In this document: positions 1 through 8,727 of the stretch, piece after piece | Numbering within the stretch: the first letter of the stretch is position 1 | Layout: every line of letters begins with the position of its first letter | DNA from: Kineococcus mangrovi | GTDB taxonomy: Bacteria; Actinomycetota; Actinomycetes; Actinomycetales; Kineococcaceae | Length of the DNA stretch: 64,000 bases | Reading direction: 5' to 3' | Assembly (NCBI RefSeq): GCF_041320705.1 | Contig: NZ_JBGGTQ010000008.1 | Coordinates: forward strand, 62,001 to 126,000 | Notes under the pieces: generated by a model | What the model was told of the DNA's origin: nothing | The model's database searches: none | Seen by the model: only the letters and a program-made list of their open reading frames with translations | Position numbers and translations under genes: made by a program

Positions 1-2
1 CG

Positions 3-1055
3 CTGTCCTGGCTCGTGGCCCGCGTCGTCCCGCACGAGGTGAGCGCCGCGGCGCAGCGGGCCTACTTCGACGCCGCCGCGCTCGTCCTGCTCCTCGCCGC
101 GCTCGTCGTCGTCGTCGCCGTGCACGCGCTGGCGGGCCGCCGCCGCGGCTGGGACGCCGTGCTGCTCGCCGCGAGCCCCGTGCTCGTGCTGACGTCCCTG
201 CTCTCGTTCGACCTGGCGGCGCTCGCGCTGGCGACGGCCGGGCTGGCCTGCTGGGCGCGGCGCCGCCCGGTCGCGGCCGGCGTCCTGCTGGGCCTGGCCC
301 TCGCGGCCCGCGCCTACCCGGTGCTGCTGCTCGTGGCGCTGGTGCTCCTGGCGGTGCGCACGGGACGGCGCCGCGCGGCCGGGACGACCGTGGGGACCGC
401 CGTCGCGGTGTGGCTGCTCGCGAACCTGCCGGTGGTGCTGACGGCGCCGGACGCGTGGACCGCCCCGGTGCGGTCGTTCCTGGACCAGCGGGCGGGCTAC
501 GGCTCGCTGTGGCTGCTGCCCCAGCTCGTCCAGCAGGCCGTCGGCGCGCAGGGGGCCTCGGGGCTGCCCGGGGGTGCGGTCGTGGCCCTGACGCTGGGGG
601 CCTGGGTGGTCTGGGTGCTGCTGGTGGCCGTGTTCGTCCTGTGGGCGCCGCGCCGGCCGCGGCTGGCGCAGGTCGCGTTCCTGCTGGTGGCCGGGTGCTG
701 CGTCCTGGGCCCGTCCTTCCCGCCGCAGGCGTCGCTGTGGCTGCTGCCGCTGGCCGTGCTCGCGGTGCCCCGCTGGCGCGACCACGTGCTCTGGTGGGCG
801 GCCGAGGCGGCCTACTTCGGGGCCGTCTGGCTCTACATCGCGGGCCAGACGAACACCGAGCGCGCACTGCCGCCGGAGCTGTACGCGGCGCTGCTGCTGG
901 CCCGGGCCGCCGCGGTGGCCTGGCTGGTGGTGTGCGTGGTCCGGCAGGCGCGGCACCCGGCCGACGACCCCGTGCGCGCCACGCGCGGTCTCGACGACCC
1001 TGCGGGCGGTGACGTCGACCGGGCTCACGACGCGCTCGTCGTCCGCGTCGCGTGA
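3..1055 (+). CDS. Polytopic membrane protein, GT87/DUF2029-like mannosyltransferase (5' truncated)
   Basis: The reading frame is open to the left edge, and sense-like codons precede the first GTG (15), so the N-terminus lies outside the window. The visible 350 residues are almost all hydrophobic helices, with short Arg-rich loops between them. One segment reads as a polar loop followed by a Gly/Leu-rich helix ending in AARAYP, which resembles the conserved KxYP region of GT87 polyprenol-phosphate-mannose-dependent transferases. In many actinobacteria such a gene lies just upstream of rpsF. The substrate cannot be told from sequence. Membrane protein is certain; the glycosyltransferase assignment is moderate. 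Confidence 0.6.
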   Translation: MSWLVARVVPHEVSAAAQRAYFDAAALVLLLAALVVVVAVHALAGRRRGWDAVLLAASPVLVLTSLLSFDLAALALATAGLACWARRRPVAAGVLLGLALAARAYPVLLLVALVLLAVRTGRRRAAGTTVGTAVAVWLLANLPVVLTAPDAWTAPVRSFLDQRAGYGSLWLLPQLVQQAVGAQGASGLPGGAVVALTLGAWVVWVLLVAVFVLWAPRRPRLAQVAFLLVAGCCVLGPSFPPQASLWLLPLAVLAVPRWRDHVLWWAAEAAYFGAVWLYIAGQTNTERALPPELYAALLLARAAAVAWLVVCVVRQARHPADDPVRATRGLDDPAGGDVDRAHDALVVRVA

Positions 1056-1200
1056 CGTCCGCGGCTCCACAGGCGCCGGCCGCGCGCCGGCTGTGAACGG
1101 GGGAGCGGGGCGCGGCCGCCGTGGCGGCACGGTGGACTCCGTGGGGCCGGTAGACTCGTCGGGTTCCCCTCCTCGTCGTGGCTCGTCCACGGTCGCGGGC

Positions 1201-1266
1201 GGGGGCAGACACGCACCGAGACCCTCCTGCCACGGAGAGACCGTGGCCGCCTGAGACCGAAGGAGG
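1201..1266 (+). promoter_or_regulatory. rpsF leader with nested hairpins and strong ribosome binding site
   Basis: The 217 bases before rpsF hold no gene. A TAGACT box at 1149-1154 is a possible -10. Downstream, GGCAG (1204-1208) can pair with CTGCC (1227-1231), and CCACGG (1230-1235) with CCGTGG (1241-1246) around an AGAGA loop; the two stems share bases 1230-1231 and so compete. AGGAGG at 1261-1266 sits six bases before the ATG. S6:S18 leader RNAs are known in several phyla, but I cannot show the diagnostic CCG bulge here, so autoregulation is only a possibility. Confidence 0.35.
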
Positions 1267-1272
1267 TGGGGA

Positions 1273-1569
1273 ATGAGCGCGCGTCAGTACGAGCTCATGG
1301 TGATCCTCGACGCGGAGCTGGAAGAGCGGACCGTCGGTCCCTCGCTCGACCGCTTCCTCAACGTGGTTCGCCAGGGTGGTGGCGAGGTCGGCAAGGTCGA
1401 CATCTGGGGCCGCCGCCGGCTCTCCTACGACATCAAGAAGAAGTCCGAGGGCATCTACGCCGTCGTCGAGCTCACCACCGAGCCCGCCGTCGCGCAGGAG
1501 CTCGACCGTCAGCTGAACCTCAACGAGAGCGTTCTGCGGACCAAGCTGCTGCGAGCCGAGGCTGCCTGA
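1273..1569 (+). CDS. rpsF: 30S ribosomal protein S6
   Basis: This 98-residue protein has the usual bS6 start ([13 protein letters not shown]) and the central [16 protein letters not shown] segment. It binds the platform of the small subunit as a heterodimer with S18, encoded two genes downstream. The ATG has an ideal AGGAGG six bases upstream. Its TGA overlaps the ssb ATG (TGATG), so the two are translationally coupled. Length is normal and nothing is unusual. Confidence 0.98.
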   Translation: MSARQYELMVILDAELEERTVGPSLDRFLNVVRQGGGEVGKVDIWGRRRLSYDIKKKSEGIYAVVELTTEPAVAQELDRQLNLNESVLRTKLLRAEAA

Positions 1570-2153
1570 TGGCGGGTGAAACCGTCATCACGCTGATCGG
1601 GAACCTCACCAACGACCCCGAGCTGCGCTTCACCCCGTCCGGCGCTGCGGTGGCCAACTTCACGGTCGCCTCCACGCCCCGCACCTTCGACCGCCAGTCG
1701 AACGAGTGGAAGGACGGCGAGACGCTGTTCATGCGCTGCGCGATCTGGCGGGAGGCGGCCGAGAACGTCGCCGAGTCGCTGACGCGGGGCACCCGGGTCG
1801 TGGTGACCGGCCGGTTGCAGTCGCGCACCTTCGACACGAAGGAGGGCGAGAAGCGCACCGTCATCGAGATGCAGGTCGACGAGGTCGGCCCCTCGCTCCG
1901 CTACGCCACCGCGAAGGTCAACAAGACCTCCCGCGGCGGCTCCGGCGGCGGCGGTGGTTTCGGTGGCGGCGGCGGGTTCTCCGGCGGCGGCAACGGCGGC
2001 GGTGGCAACAGCGGTGGCGGCGGCTGGGGTGGGAACTCCGGCGGCGGTGCCCCGCAGCAGCAGGACGACCCGTGGGCCACCGGCCCGTCCGGCGGCAGCC
2101 AGGGCGGCGGCGGTGGCTGGGGTGGCGCGTCGAACGACGACCCGCCCTTCTGA
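1569..2153 (+). CDS. ssb: Single-stranded DNA-binding protein
   Basis: The 194-residue protein has an N-terminal OB fold (about 1-110; [20 protein letters not shown] at the start). A long Gly-rich low-complexity linker follows, and the acidic tip DDPPF recruits replication and repair partners. It coats single-stranded DNA during replication, repair and recombination. Its ATG overlaps the rpsF stop. The glycine linker (about 120-185) is typical of actinobacterial SSB. The repetitive GGC codons create long spurious open frames on both strands, which are not genes. Confidence 0.98.
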   Translation: MAGETVITLIGNLTNDPELRFTPSGAAVANFTVASTPRTFDRQSNEWKDGETLFMRCAIWREAAENVAESLTRGTRVVVTGRLQSRTFDTKEGEKRTVIEMQVDEVGPSLRYATAKVNKTSRGGSGGGGGFGGGGGFSGGGNGGGGNSGGGGWGGNSGGGAPQQQDDPWATGPSGGSQGGGGGWGGASNDDPPF

Positions 2154-2217
2154 CAGCTCTGAACACCATTCCATCCCAGGTGTGACGCCTGGGCTCTCAC
2201 GAGAGGGGAGCACCACG

Positions 2218-2454
2218 ATGGCCAAGCCGCCCGTGCGCAAGCCCAAGAAGAAGCAGAACCCGTTGAAGGCCGCCAAGATCGAGGCGGTCGACTACAAGGA
2301 CACCGCGCTGCTGCGCAAGTTCATCTCCGACCGCGGCAAGATCCGGGCGCGTCGGGTGACGGGCGTGTCCGTCCAGGAGCAGCGTCAGATCGCCAAGGCG
2401 ATCAAGAACGCTCGCGAGATGGCGCTGCTGCCCTACAGCAGCTCCGCGCGCTGA
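2218..2454 (+). CDS. rpsR: 30S ribosomal protein S18 (zinc-free form)
   Basis: This 78-residue protein ends in the invariant [11 protein letters not shown] and contains the [21 protein letters not shown]-binding region. It pairs with S6 on the 30S platform. It has no cysteine: the position where zinc-binding S18 carries a CxxC pair reads [10 protein letters not shown]. It is therefore the C-minus type, which does not need zinc. A GAGGGGAG element lies nine bases before the ATG. It sits between ssb and rplI in the classic operon. Confidence 0.97.
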   Translation: MAKPPVRKPKKKQNPLKAAKIEAVDYKDTALLRKFISDRGKIRARRVTGVSVQEQRQIAKAIKNAREMALLPYSSSAR

Positions 2455-2468
2455 GAAGGGGTAGCGAG

Positions 2469-2921
2469 ATGAAGCTCATCCTCACCCACGAGGTCACCGG
2501 CCTCGGGACCCCCGGCGACGTCGTCGAGGTCAAGGACGGCTACGGCCGCAACTTCCTCCTCCCGCGCAACCTGGCCACCCCGTGGACCAAGGGCGCGGAG
2601 AAGCAGATCGACGCGATCCGCAAGGCCCGCAAGGCCCGCGAGATCGCCTCGCTCGACGACGCCAAGGCCGTCAAGCAGTCGCTCGAAGCCCGCACGGTGG
2701 CCTTCGCCGCCCGGGCCGGCCAGGGTGGTCGCCTCTTCGGCGCCATCACCCCGGCCGACGTGGCCCAGGCGGTCTCGGCCGCCGGTGGTCCCTCGATCGA
2801 CAAGCGCAAGGTCGAGATCCCGCAGCCGATCAAGACGACCGGCACGCACAAGGCTCTCGTCCGCCTGCACGCGGACGTCTCCGCGACGGTGACCATCGAC
2901 GTCGTCGAGGCCACCGCCTGA
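2469..2921 (+). CDS. rplI: 50S ribosomal protein L9
   Basis: This 150-residue bL9 starts [17 protein letters not shown], with the N-terminal rRNA-binding domain and its G-rich NFLLPR motif. A long helix (about 50-75) joins it to the C-terminal domain. It begins 14 bases after rpsR behind AAGGGG and is the last gene of the operon. A strong hairpin follows 20 bases after the stop. Confidence 0.98.
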   Translation: MKLILTHEVTGLGTPGDVVEVKDGYGRNFLLPRNLATPWTKGAEKQIDAIRKARKAREIASLDDAKAVKQSLEARTVAFAARAGQGGRLFGAITPADVAQAVSAAGGPSIDKRKVEIPQPIKTTGTHKALVRLHADVSATVTIDVVEATA

Positions 2922-2940
2922 GCCGGTCCTGCTGAACGAC

Positions 2941-2980
2941 CGGAGGCCGGTCGCACCCCCGCGGGTGCGGCCGGCCTCCG
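2941..2980. terminator. Strong hairpin terminator between rplI and the MATE gene
   Basis: Bases 2941-2958 pair with 2963-2980 in an 18-bp stem (one G-U pair) around a four-base CCGC loop. It lies between convergent genes, 20 bases after rplI and 27 bases from the end of the minus-strand MATE gene. It can therefore stop transcription from both sides. There is no T tract, which is common for GC-rich actinobacterial terminators. Confidence 0.8.
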
Positions 2981-3006
2981 TCGTCCCCGGCGCCGCGGTC
3001 CCCGGG

Positions 3007-4332
3007 TCAGGGGCGGGTGCCGACGCCGGTGACCATCCAGACGTCCCCGCGCTCGCGCCGCACGAGCGTCACCAGGCGCGCGAGGGTGTAGAGCCCGGCG
3101 AACGCGATCCACAGCCAGACCAGCCCCCACCGCCCCTGCGGCGCGAGCCACAGCACCGCGAGCGCGGCCGGGACGTAGCAGGCGAGGGTGACGACGCCCG
3201 CCCGGGCCAGGTAGCGGCCGTCGCCGGCGCCGATGAGGACGCCGTCGAGGACGAACACCCAGCCGGCGGCCGGCAGGCACACCGCGAGGACGACGAGGGC
3301 CGCCACGAGGAAGTCCCGCACCTCGCCCTCGGGGGCGAAGAACCCGGCCAGCAGCGGGCTGGTGAACCCCACGAGCAGCCCGAGGCCGACGCCGACGGCG
3401 ACCCCCCACTGCACCATCCGCCGGATCGTGGCCCGCACGCCGTCGACGTCACCGGCCCCCAGCGACCGGCCGACGAGCGCCTGCGCGGCGATGGCGAGGG
3501 CGTCCAGGGCGAGCGCCGTCGTCGTCCACACGGTGTTCGCGACCTGGTGCGCGGCGATGCCGGCGTCGCCCTGGGCGGCGGCGACGAACGTCGTCAGCAG
3601 GGCCGCGACGCGCAGGGTCACCGTCCGCACGAGGAGGGGCACGCCGTCGCGGGCGTTGCGCAGGACGCCGACCGGGTGCGGCCGGACCCGGGCCCCGGTG
3701 CGCAGGACGCCGCGGGCGACGACGAGGGCCAGGGCGAGCGCCATGAGCAGCTGGGTGGCCGCCGTGCCGACGGCCGACCCCGCGATGCCCCACCCCACCC
3801 CGTGCACGAGCAGCAGGTTCAGGCCCGCGTTGAGCACGGCGCCGGCGGAGGCGACGACGAGGGGCGTGCGGGTGTCCTGCAGCCCGCGCAGCACCCCGGT
3901 GGCGGCCAGCACGACGAGCATCCCCGGCAGGCCGGGCAGGCTCCAGTGCAGGTAGGTCAGGGCGTACGGCCGGGCCTGCTCGCTGACGCCGAGCAGGTCC
4001 ACGACCGGCCCGGAGCCCAGCCGCAGCACCACCGCGGCGACGACGCCGAGCCCCAGCGCCAGCCACAGCCCGTCCACGCCCTGGGCCAGGGCACCGCGCA
4101 GGTCGCCCGCGCCGAGGCGGCGGGCGACGGCGGCCGTCGTGCCGTAGGCGAGGAAGACGAAGACGCTGACGGCCGTCGCCAGGACGGCCCCGGCGATGCC
4201 CAGCCCGGCCAGCGGGAGGGTGCCGAGGCGGGCGACGATCGCCGAGTCGGCCAGCAGGAACAGCGGTTCGGCGACGAGCGCGCCGAGCGCGGGGACGGCC
4301 AACCGGAGGATCTCGGCATCACGGTCGGTCAC
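3007..4332 (-). CDS. MATE family efflux transporter (DinF-like)
   Basis: The 441-residue protein has about twelve membrane helices and the pseudo-twofold layout of MATE antiporters. The N-terminal half starts LRLAVPALGALVAEPLFLL and continues through DSAIVARLGTLPLAGLGIA, which matches DinF-type members. Such proteins export cationic drugs or metabolites using Na+ or H+ gradients; the substrate here is unknown. The GTG at 4332 is chosen because AGAGGG lies six bases upstream. Upstream in-frame codons run into non-coding sequence. It is divergent from dnaB and convergent with rplI. Confidence 0.88.
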   Translation of the reverse strand: MTDRDAEILRLAVPALGALVAEPLFLLADSAIVARLGTLPLAGLGIAGAVLATAVSVFVFLAYGTTAAVARRLGAGDLRGALAQGVDGLWLALGLGVVAAVVLRLGSGPVVDLLGVSEQARPYALTYLHWSLPGLPGMLVVLAATGVLRGLQDTRTPLVVASAGAVLNAGLNLLLVHGVGWGIAGSAVGTAATQLLMALALALVVARGVLRTGARVRPHPVGVLRNARDGVPLLVRTVTLRVAALLTTFVAAAQGDAGIAAHQVANTVWTTTALALDALAIAAQALVGRSLGAGDVDGVRATIRRMVQWGVAVGVGLGLLVGFTSPLLAGFFAPEGEVRDFLVAALVVLAVCLPAAGWVFVLDGVLIGAGDGRYLARAGVVTLACYVPAALAVLWLAPQGRWGLVWLWIAFAGLYTLARLVTLVRRERGDVWMVTGVGTRP

Positions 4333-4416
4333 CTTGAGCCCTCTTGACACAGCGTTACCCAACCGCAACAGAACCGACTTCCCCTCGTCCGGACGAACGT
4401 TCTCGTCTCCACAGCT

Positions 4417-4578
4417 GGTGGACAACCTGTGGGCGACATCGTCGCAGGTCAGAGGACCCCTAGGTCTGGCCGACCACGGGTCGGACCGCGCTGTCCCCCG
4501 GTTGTCCCCAGCCTTGTCCACCCCCTGTGCACAACGGTCCCCAGTCAGTCCACAGCCTGTCCACCGCCCTGTGCACAG
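4417..4578. promoter_or_regulatory. Cluster of DnaA-box-like 9-mers upstream of dnaB
   Basis: The 366-base gap between the MATE gene and dnaB (4333-4698) holds no gene but many matches to the GC-rich actinobacterial DnaA box TTGTCCACA. These are TTGTCCACC on the minus strand at 4417-4425, TTGTCCCCA at 4502-4510, TTGTCCACC at 4514-4522, TTGTGCACA on the minus strand at 4526-4534, CTGTCCACC at 4557-4565 and CTGTGCACA on the minus strand at 4570-4578. Each differs from consensus by one or two bases. They could let DnaA control dnaB transcription or act as a DnaA titration site. Binding is inferred. Confidence 0.5.
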
Positions 4579-4698
4579 GGACATTTGACCGGCGGACGAC
4601 TCGTCGGTCACTGTGCCCGGGGACGTGTCGGAGCCGTCCGCTAGACCTGTGCCGAGGGATCGTCGCGGGGCGTCTCCGAGGGAAGAGGGTCTGCTGCT

Positions 4699-7600
4699 GT
4701 GACCACGTACGACGAGCCGCCGGTCGACGTCGGACCTCCCGACGACGGGGGGCGCGGGGGGCGCGGGCGGGAGCCCCGGGGCGAGTCGTTCGACCGGATG
4801 CCGCCGCAGGACATCGCCGCCGAGCAGGGCGTGCTCGGCGGGATGATGCTGTCCAAGGACGCCATCGCCGACGTCGTCGAGGTCATCAAGAGCCAGGACT
4901 TCTACCGCCCGGCCCACGAGCTGATCTACGACGCGATCCTCGACCTGTACTCCCGGGGTGAGCCGGCCGACCCCGTCACCGTCTCGGCGGAGCTGACGAA
5001 CAAGGGCGAGCTGACCCGCGTCGGCGGGACGCCCTACCTGCACGACCTCATCTCCACCGTCCCCACCGCGGCCAACGCCGCCTTCTACGCGCGGATCGTC
5101 GCCGAGCGAGCGGTCCTGCGCCGCCTCGTCGAGGCCGGCACCCGCATCGTGCAGATGGGCTACGGCTCCGACGGCATGGACGTCGAGGCCGTCGTCAACA
5201 GCGCGCAGGCCGAGGTGTACGCCGTCACCGAGAAGCGGACCAAGGAGGACTACGCCGTCCTCGGGGACGTCATCGAGGGCACCATCGACGAGATCGAGGC
5301 CAGCTCCCACCGCGGGGAGGGCATGGTCGGCGTGCCGACGGGCTTCGCCGACCTCGACGGCCTCACCAACGGCCTGCACCCGGGGCAGATGATCGTCATC
5401 GCGGCGCGGCCGGCGGTCGGCAAGGCCCTGGCTCTCGACACGCCCCTGCCGACGCCGACGGGCTGGACGACGATGGGCGAGGTCGCCGTCGGTGACGAGC
5501 TCGTCGGCGCCGACGGACGCCCGACGACGGTCGTGGCCGCGACGGAGGTGATGTTCGACCGCCCCTGCTACGAGGTTCACTTCTCCGACGGGAGCGCGAT
5601 CGTCGCCGACGAGCAGCACCAGTGGCCCCTCGACCGTGATGGTCGTCCCGTGGTCCGCACGACGGGTCAGCTCCGCGCCGACCTCTCCGCGGGCACCCCT
5701 GCCAGGATCGCGCCCGCCACGGTGCCGCAGCTCGTCGGTGCCGGGGGCGGTGGACCTGTGGAGGGCGCAGGGCACGAGGTCGTCGCGGTCGTCCCCGTGG
5801 CCTCCGTCCCCGTCCGCTGCGTGGAGGTGTCGGCTGCGGACCACTTGTACCTCGCGGGCCGGTCGATGGTCCCGACCCACAACTCGACGCTGGGGCTGGA
5901 CATCGCCCGCGCCGCGTCGATCAAGCACGGTCTCGCCTCGGTCATCTTCTCCCTGGAGATGGGGCGCAACGAGATCGCCATGCGCCTGCTGTCCGCCGAG
6001 GCCCGCGTCCCGCTGCAGAAGATGCGCAAGGGGAGCATGGACGACGCGGACTGGACGCGGTTCGCCCGCACGATGGGGTCCATCAACGAGGCGCCCCTCT
6101 ACATCGACGACTCCCCGAACATGTCGCTCATGGAGATCCGGTCGAAGTGCCGGCGCCTCAAGCAGCGGGCGGACCTGAAACTGGTCATCGTCGACTACCT
6201 GCAGCTCATGACGTCCGGCAAGCGCGTCGAGTCGCGCCAGCAGGAGGTCTCGGAGTTCTCCCGCGCCCTGAAGCTCCTGGCCAAGGAGATCGAGGTCCCC
6301 GTCATCGCGTTGTCGCAGCTGAACCGTGGTCCGGAGCAGCGCACGGACAAGCGGCCGATGGTGTCGGACCTGCGCGAATCGGGCTGCCTGACGGCGGACA
6401 CCCGTGTCCTGCGCGCCGACACCGGCGCGGAGACGACCATGGAGGAGTTGTTCGCCCTCCAGGCGCGCGACGTCCCGGTGTGGGCGCTCGACGAATCGCT
6501 GCGGTACGTGCGACGACACCTCACCCACGTCTTCCCGACGGGTGTGAAACCCGTGTTCCGGCTGCGGACGGCGTCGGGCAAGGAGGTGCGGGCGACGGCG
6601 AACCACCCGTTCCTCACCTACGACGGGTGGAAGCCGCTGGGGGAACTCGCCGTGGCGGAGCGGCTCGCCGTGCCCCGGCACGTCCCAGGCCCGGAAAAGG
6701 TGGCTGCCTGGGCGGATGACCTCGTGGTCCTGCTGGCCCACCTCATCGGAGACGGATCGTTCGTCCGACGTCAGCCGTTGCGCTACGCGAGCGTCGACGA
6801 GGACAACCTCGCTGCTGTCGCGGCCGCCGCTGCGAGTGCTTTCTCCATCACGGCCGTGCGCGACGAGTACGCCGCAGCGCGCTGCACTTCCTTGCGACTG
6901 CCTGCGCCCTACCGCTTGACGCACGGCCGACGGAACCCGGTAGCCGAGTGGCTCGACGAGCTCGGGCTCTTCGGTCGCCGCAGCTACGAGAAGTTCGTCC
7001 CCGAGGAGGTGTTCCACCTCCCCAAGCGGCAGATCGCGCTCTTCCTCCGTCATCTGTGGGCCACCGACGGCAGCGTGACCGTGAACAAGGGCGGACGGGG
7101 AGGTCGCGTCTACTACGCCTCGACGAGTCGCCGCCTCGTTGATGACGTGTCGCGCCTGCTGCTCCGGTTCGGCATCTCCGCGCGTGTCCGGGAGACGACC
7201 AAGAAGCAGGCCTACCGTCTTGGGTACACCCTCGACGTGTCGGGTGTGGACGATCAGCGGCGCTTCTTGCAGGAGGTCGGAGTTCACGGGGCTCGGGGTG
7301 TCTCGGCGCAGCAGCTCCTCGACATCGTCCGTGATGTCCCGGCCAACACGAACGTCGACACCGTCCCTCGTCAGGTGTGGGACGACGTCCGGCGACTCCT
7401 GACCGAGAAGGGGATGACCCATCGCGAGTTCGCGGCAGCGATGGGGTCGTCGTTCTGCGGGAGCACCCTGTGGAAGCACGCTCCGTCACGCGCCCGCATC
7501 GGGCGGGTCGCGCAGATCCTCGAAAGCGCAGAGCTGGACGTCATGGCGGTCAACGACGTGCTGTGGGACGAGGTCGTCGCCATCGAGCCCGACGGTGAGG

Positions 7601-7848
7601 AACAGGTCTTCGACGCCACCGTCGTCGGCGGCCACAACTTCGTCGCCAACGGCATCGCCGTCCACAACTCGATCGAGCAGGACGCCGACATGGTCATCCT
7701 GCTGCACCGCGAGGACATGTACGAGAAGGAGTCCCCGCGCGCGGGGGAGGCGGACTTCATCGTCGCCAAGCACCGCAACGGCCCCACGGACACGATCACC
7801 GTCGCGTTCCAGGGGCACTACTCGCGGTTCGTCGACATGGCGACCTGA
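4699..7848 (+). CDS. dnaB: Replicative DNA helicase DnaB, precursor with two inteins
   Basis: The 1049-residue precursor carries the DnaB N-terminal domain (about 30-140) and the RecA-like helicase domain, interrupted twice. The Walker A motif ARPAVGK|ST is split after Lys242, and the segment DLRESG|SIEQD is split after Gly562. Removing residues 243-395 and 563-990 leaves 468 residues, a normal DnaB length, with Walker B (KLVIVDYLQLM) and the C-terminal KHRNGPT and F-Q-G-H-Y-S-R-F elements intact. DnaB unwinds DNA at the replication fork. Both insertions disrupt essential sites, so splicing is required for function. The start is GTG with GAGGGAAGAGGG upstream. The 3' end overlaps a minus-strand methyltransferase gene by 31 bases. 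Confidence 0.97.
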   Translation: MTTYDEPPVDVGPPDDGGRGGRGREPRGESFDRMPPQDIAAEQGVLGGMMLSKDAIADVVEVIKSQDFYRPAHELIYDAILDLYSRGEPADPVTVSAELTNKGELTRVGGTPYLHDLISTVPTAANAAFYARIVAERAVLRRLVEAGTRIVQMGYGSDGMDVEAVVNSAQAEVYAVTEKRTKEDYAVLGDVIEGTIDEIEASSHRGEGMVGVPTGFADLDGLTNGLHPGQMIVIAARPAVGKALALDTPLPTPTGWTTMGEVAVGDELVGADGRPTTVVAATEVMFDRPCYEVHFSDGSAIVADEQHQWPLDRDGRPVVRTTGQLRADLSAGTPARIAPATVPQLVGAGGGGPVEGAGHEVVAVVPVASVPVRCVEVSAADHLYLAGRSMVPTHNSTLGLDIARAASIKHGLASVIFSLEMGRNEIAMRLLSAEARVPLQKMRKGSMDDADWTRFARTMGSINEAPLYIDDSPNMSLMEIRSKCRRLKQRADLKLVIVDYLQLMTSGKRVESRQQEVSEFSRALKLLAKEIEVPVIALSQLNRGPEQRTDKRPMVSDLRESGCLTADTRVLRADTGAETTMEELFALQARDVPVWALDESLRYVRRHLTHVFPTGVKPVFRLRTASGKEVRATANHPFLTYDGWKPLGELAVAERLAVPRHVPGPEKVAAWADDLVVLLAHLIGDGSFVRRQPLRYASVDEDNLAAVAAAAASAFSITAVRDEYAAARCTSLRLPAPYRLTHGRRNPVAEWLDELGLFGRRSYEKFVPEEVFHLPKRQIALFLRHLWATDGSVTVNKGGRGGRVYYASTSRRLVDDVSRLLLRFGISARVRETTKKQAYRLGYTLDVSGVDDQRRFLQEVGVHGARGVSAQQLLDIVRDVPANTNVDTVPRQVWDDVRRLLTEKGMTHREFAAAMGSSFCGSTLWKHAPSRARIGRVAQILESAELDVMAVNDVLWDEVVAIEPDGEEQVFDATVVGGHNFVANGIAVHNSIEQDADMVILLHREDMYEKESPRAGEADFIVAKHRNGPTDTITVAFQGHYSRFVDMAT
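5425..5883 (+). other. Class 3 mini-intein in the DnaB P-loop
   Basis: Residues 243-395 of the precursor (153 aa) sit between GK and ST of Walker A. The first residue is Ala, so a class 1 splice start is impossible. The class 3 WCT triad is present: Trp309 in block B (EQHQW), Cys374 in block F (VRCVEV) and Thr393 in block G (PTHN). Asn395 ends the intein and Ser follows. No LAGLIDADG motifs are present, so it is a mini-intein without a homing nuclease. A second cysteine (precursor Cys290, intein position 48) lies in RPCYEV. From memory, the M. smegmatis DnaBi1 intein has the same site and class. Confidence 0.9.
6385..7668 (+). other. Class 1 intein with LAGLIDADG homing endonuclease in DnaB
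   Basis: Residues 563-990 of the precursor (428 aa) begin with Cys (CLTADTRVL, block A) and end in VANGIAVHN, followed by Ser. The block B segment ATANHPFLT has the usual TxxH. The middle holds the two dodecapeptide motifs of a DOD nuclease, LLAHLIGDGSF and LRHLWATDGSV, so the homing domain looks intact. The site RESG|SIEQD is a well-known DnaB intein position. The endonuclease probably cuts intein-less dnaB alleles; that activity is inferred. Confidence 0.93.
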
Positions 7849-8615
7849 GGTGCCCCCACCCGCGCAGTGACGACGCGGCTGCCGTCCTCCTCGTCCCCGT
7901 CCCCCGGCGGGGCGGGGAGGACCTCCGCGACCAGCCCGTGCTGCCGCGCGCACGCCACGGCGGGGCCGGTCTGCTCCTCGTCGAGCTCGGAGAACAACCG
8001 CCCCCGCCCGGTCAACCGCTCCCCGGCCCCGGCCAGGACGCGCCGCACCAGGTCGAGACCGTCCGCGCCGCCGTCGAGGGTCCGCCGGTCCTCGTGCTCG
8101 CGCATCTCCGCCGGCAGGTGGGCGATCTCGGTGCTCGGGACGTACGGGACGTTGGCCAGCACGACGTCGAAGCGCAGCCCGGCCGGCACCGCGTCGAACA
8201 GGTCGCCGGTGTGCACGTGGGCGCCGGGCAGGTTCACGCGGGCGCAGGCCGTCGCCGCCGGCAGCAGGTCGGCGGCGTGGACGACGAGCCCGGGGACGCG
8301 GTCGGTGAGCGCACCGGCGAGGGCCCCGGTGCCGCAGCACAGGTCCAGCACGGTGTCCCCGGGACGGGCGTGCGCGGCCGCGGCGTCGACGAGGGCGGTG
8401 CTGCGGTGGCGGGGCACGAACACCCCCGGCGTGACGACGTACCGGCGGCCGTGGAACCCGGCCCACCCCAGGACGTCCTCCAGGCGCTCGCCCGCCACCC
8501 GGCGCGTGAGCAGCGGCTCGACGTCACCGCCGGCGGCGAGCAGGAGCTCCGCCTCGCGCTCGGCGAAGACGCAGCCCGCCGCCCGCAGGCGGCGCACCAC
8601 CTCGTCCGTGTCCAC
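7818..8615 (-). CDS. PrmC/HemK-like class I methyltransferase (putative N5-glutamine methyltransferase)
   Basis: The 265-residue protein has the SAM-binding motif [17 protein letters not shown] and the catalytic loop [14 protein letters not shown]. The loop reads NVPY instead of the canonical NPPY of PrmC, as in the actinobacterial PrmC-like paralogue group. It may methylate a glutamine of a release factor or another protein; the target is uncertain. I start at GTG 8615, because the upstream open frame is low-complexity and overlaps the promoter region of the next gene. The end overlaps dnaB by 31 bases on the opposite strand. Confidence 0.8.
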   Translation of the reverse strand: MDTDEVVRRLRAAGCVFAEREAELLLAAGGDVEPLLTRRVAGERLEDVLGWAGFHGRRYVVTPGVFVPRHRSTALVDAAAAHARPGDTVLDLCCGTGALAGALTDRVPGLVVHAADLLPAATACARVNLPGAHVHTGDLFDAVPAGLRFDVVLANVPYVPSTEIAHLPAEMREHEDRRTLDGGADGLDLVRRVLAGAGERLTGRGRLFSELDEEQTGPAVACARQHGLVAEVLPAPPGDGDEEDGSRVVTARVGAPQVAMSTNRE

Positions 8616-8727
8616 CCGCGGAGTCTGGCAGGGGCGCCAGCGGGGGAGTGGGCCGTGGTCCGGAATCGACGGGGGGCTGCGGCGGTTGGCACCTGCGGAA
8701 AGCACCACCCGTCGAAAGGTCGCCGTC

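Noticed and set aside
1509-2276. Long minus-strand frames opposite ssb
   Set aside because: They arise from GGC/GGT repeats of the SSB glycine linker and show only Ala/Pro/Arg low complexity.
3007-7479. A 1490-codon open frame on the minus strand covering the MATE gene and opposite dnaB
   Set aside because: Only 3007-4332 encodes a recognisable protein. The rest is the reverse complement of dnaB and the DnaA-box region, with His/Arg/Gly-rich shadow composition.
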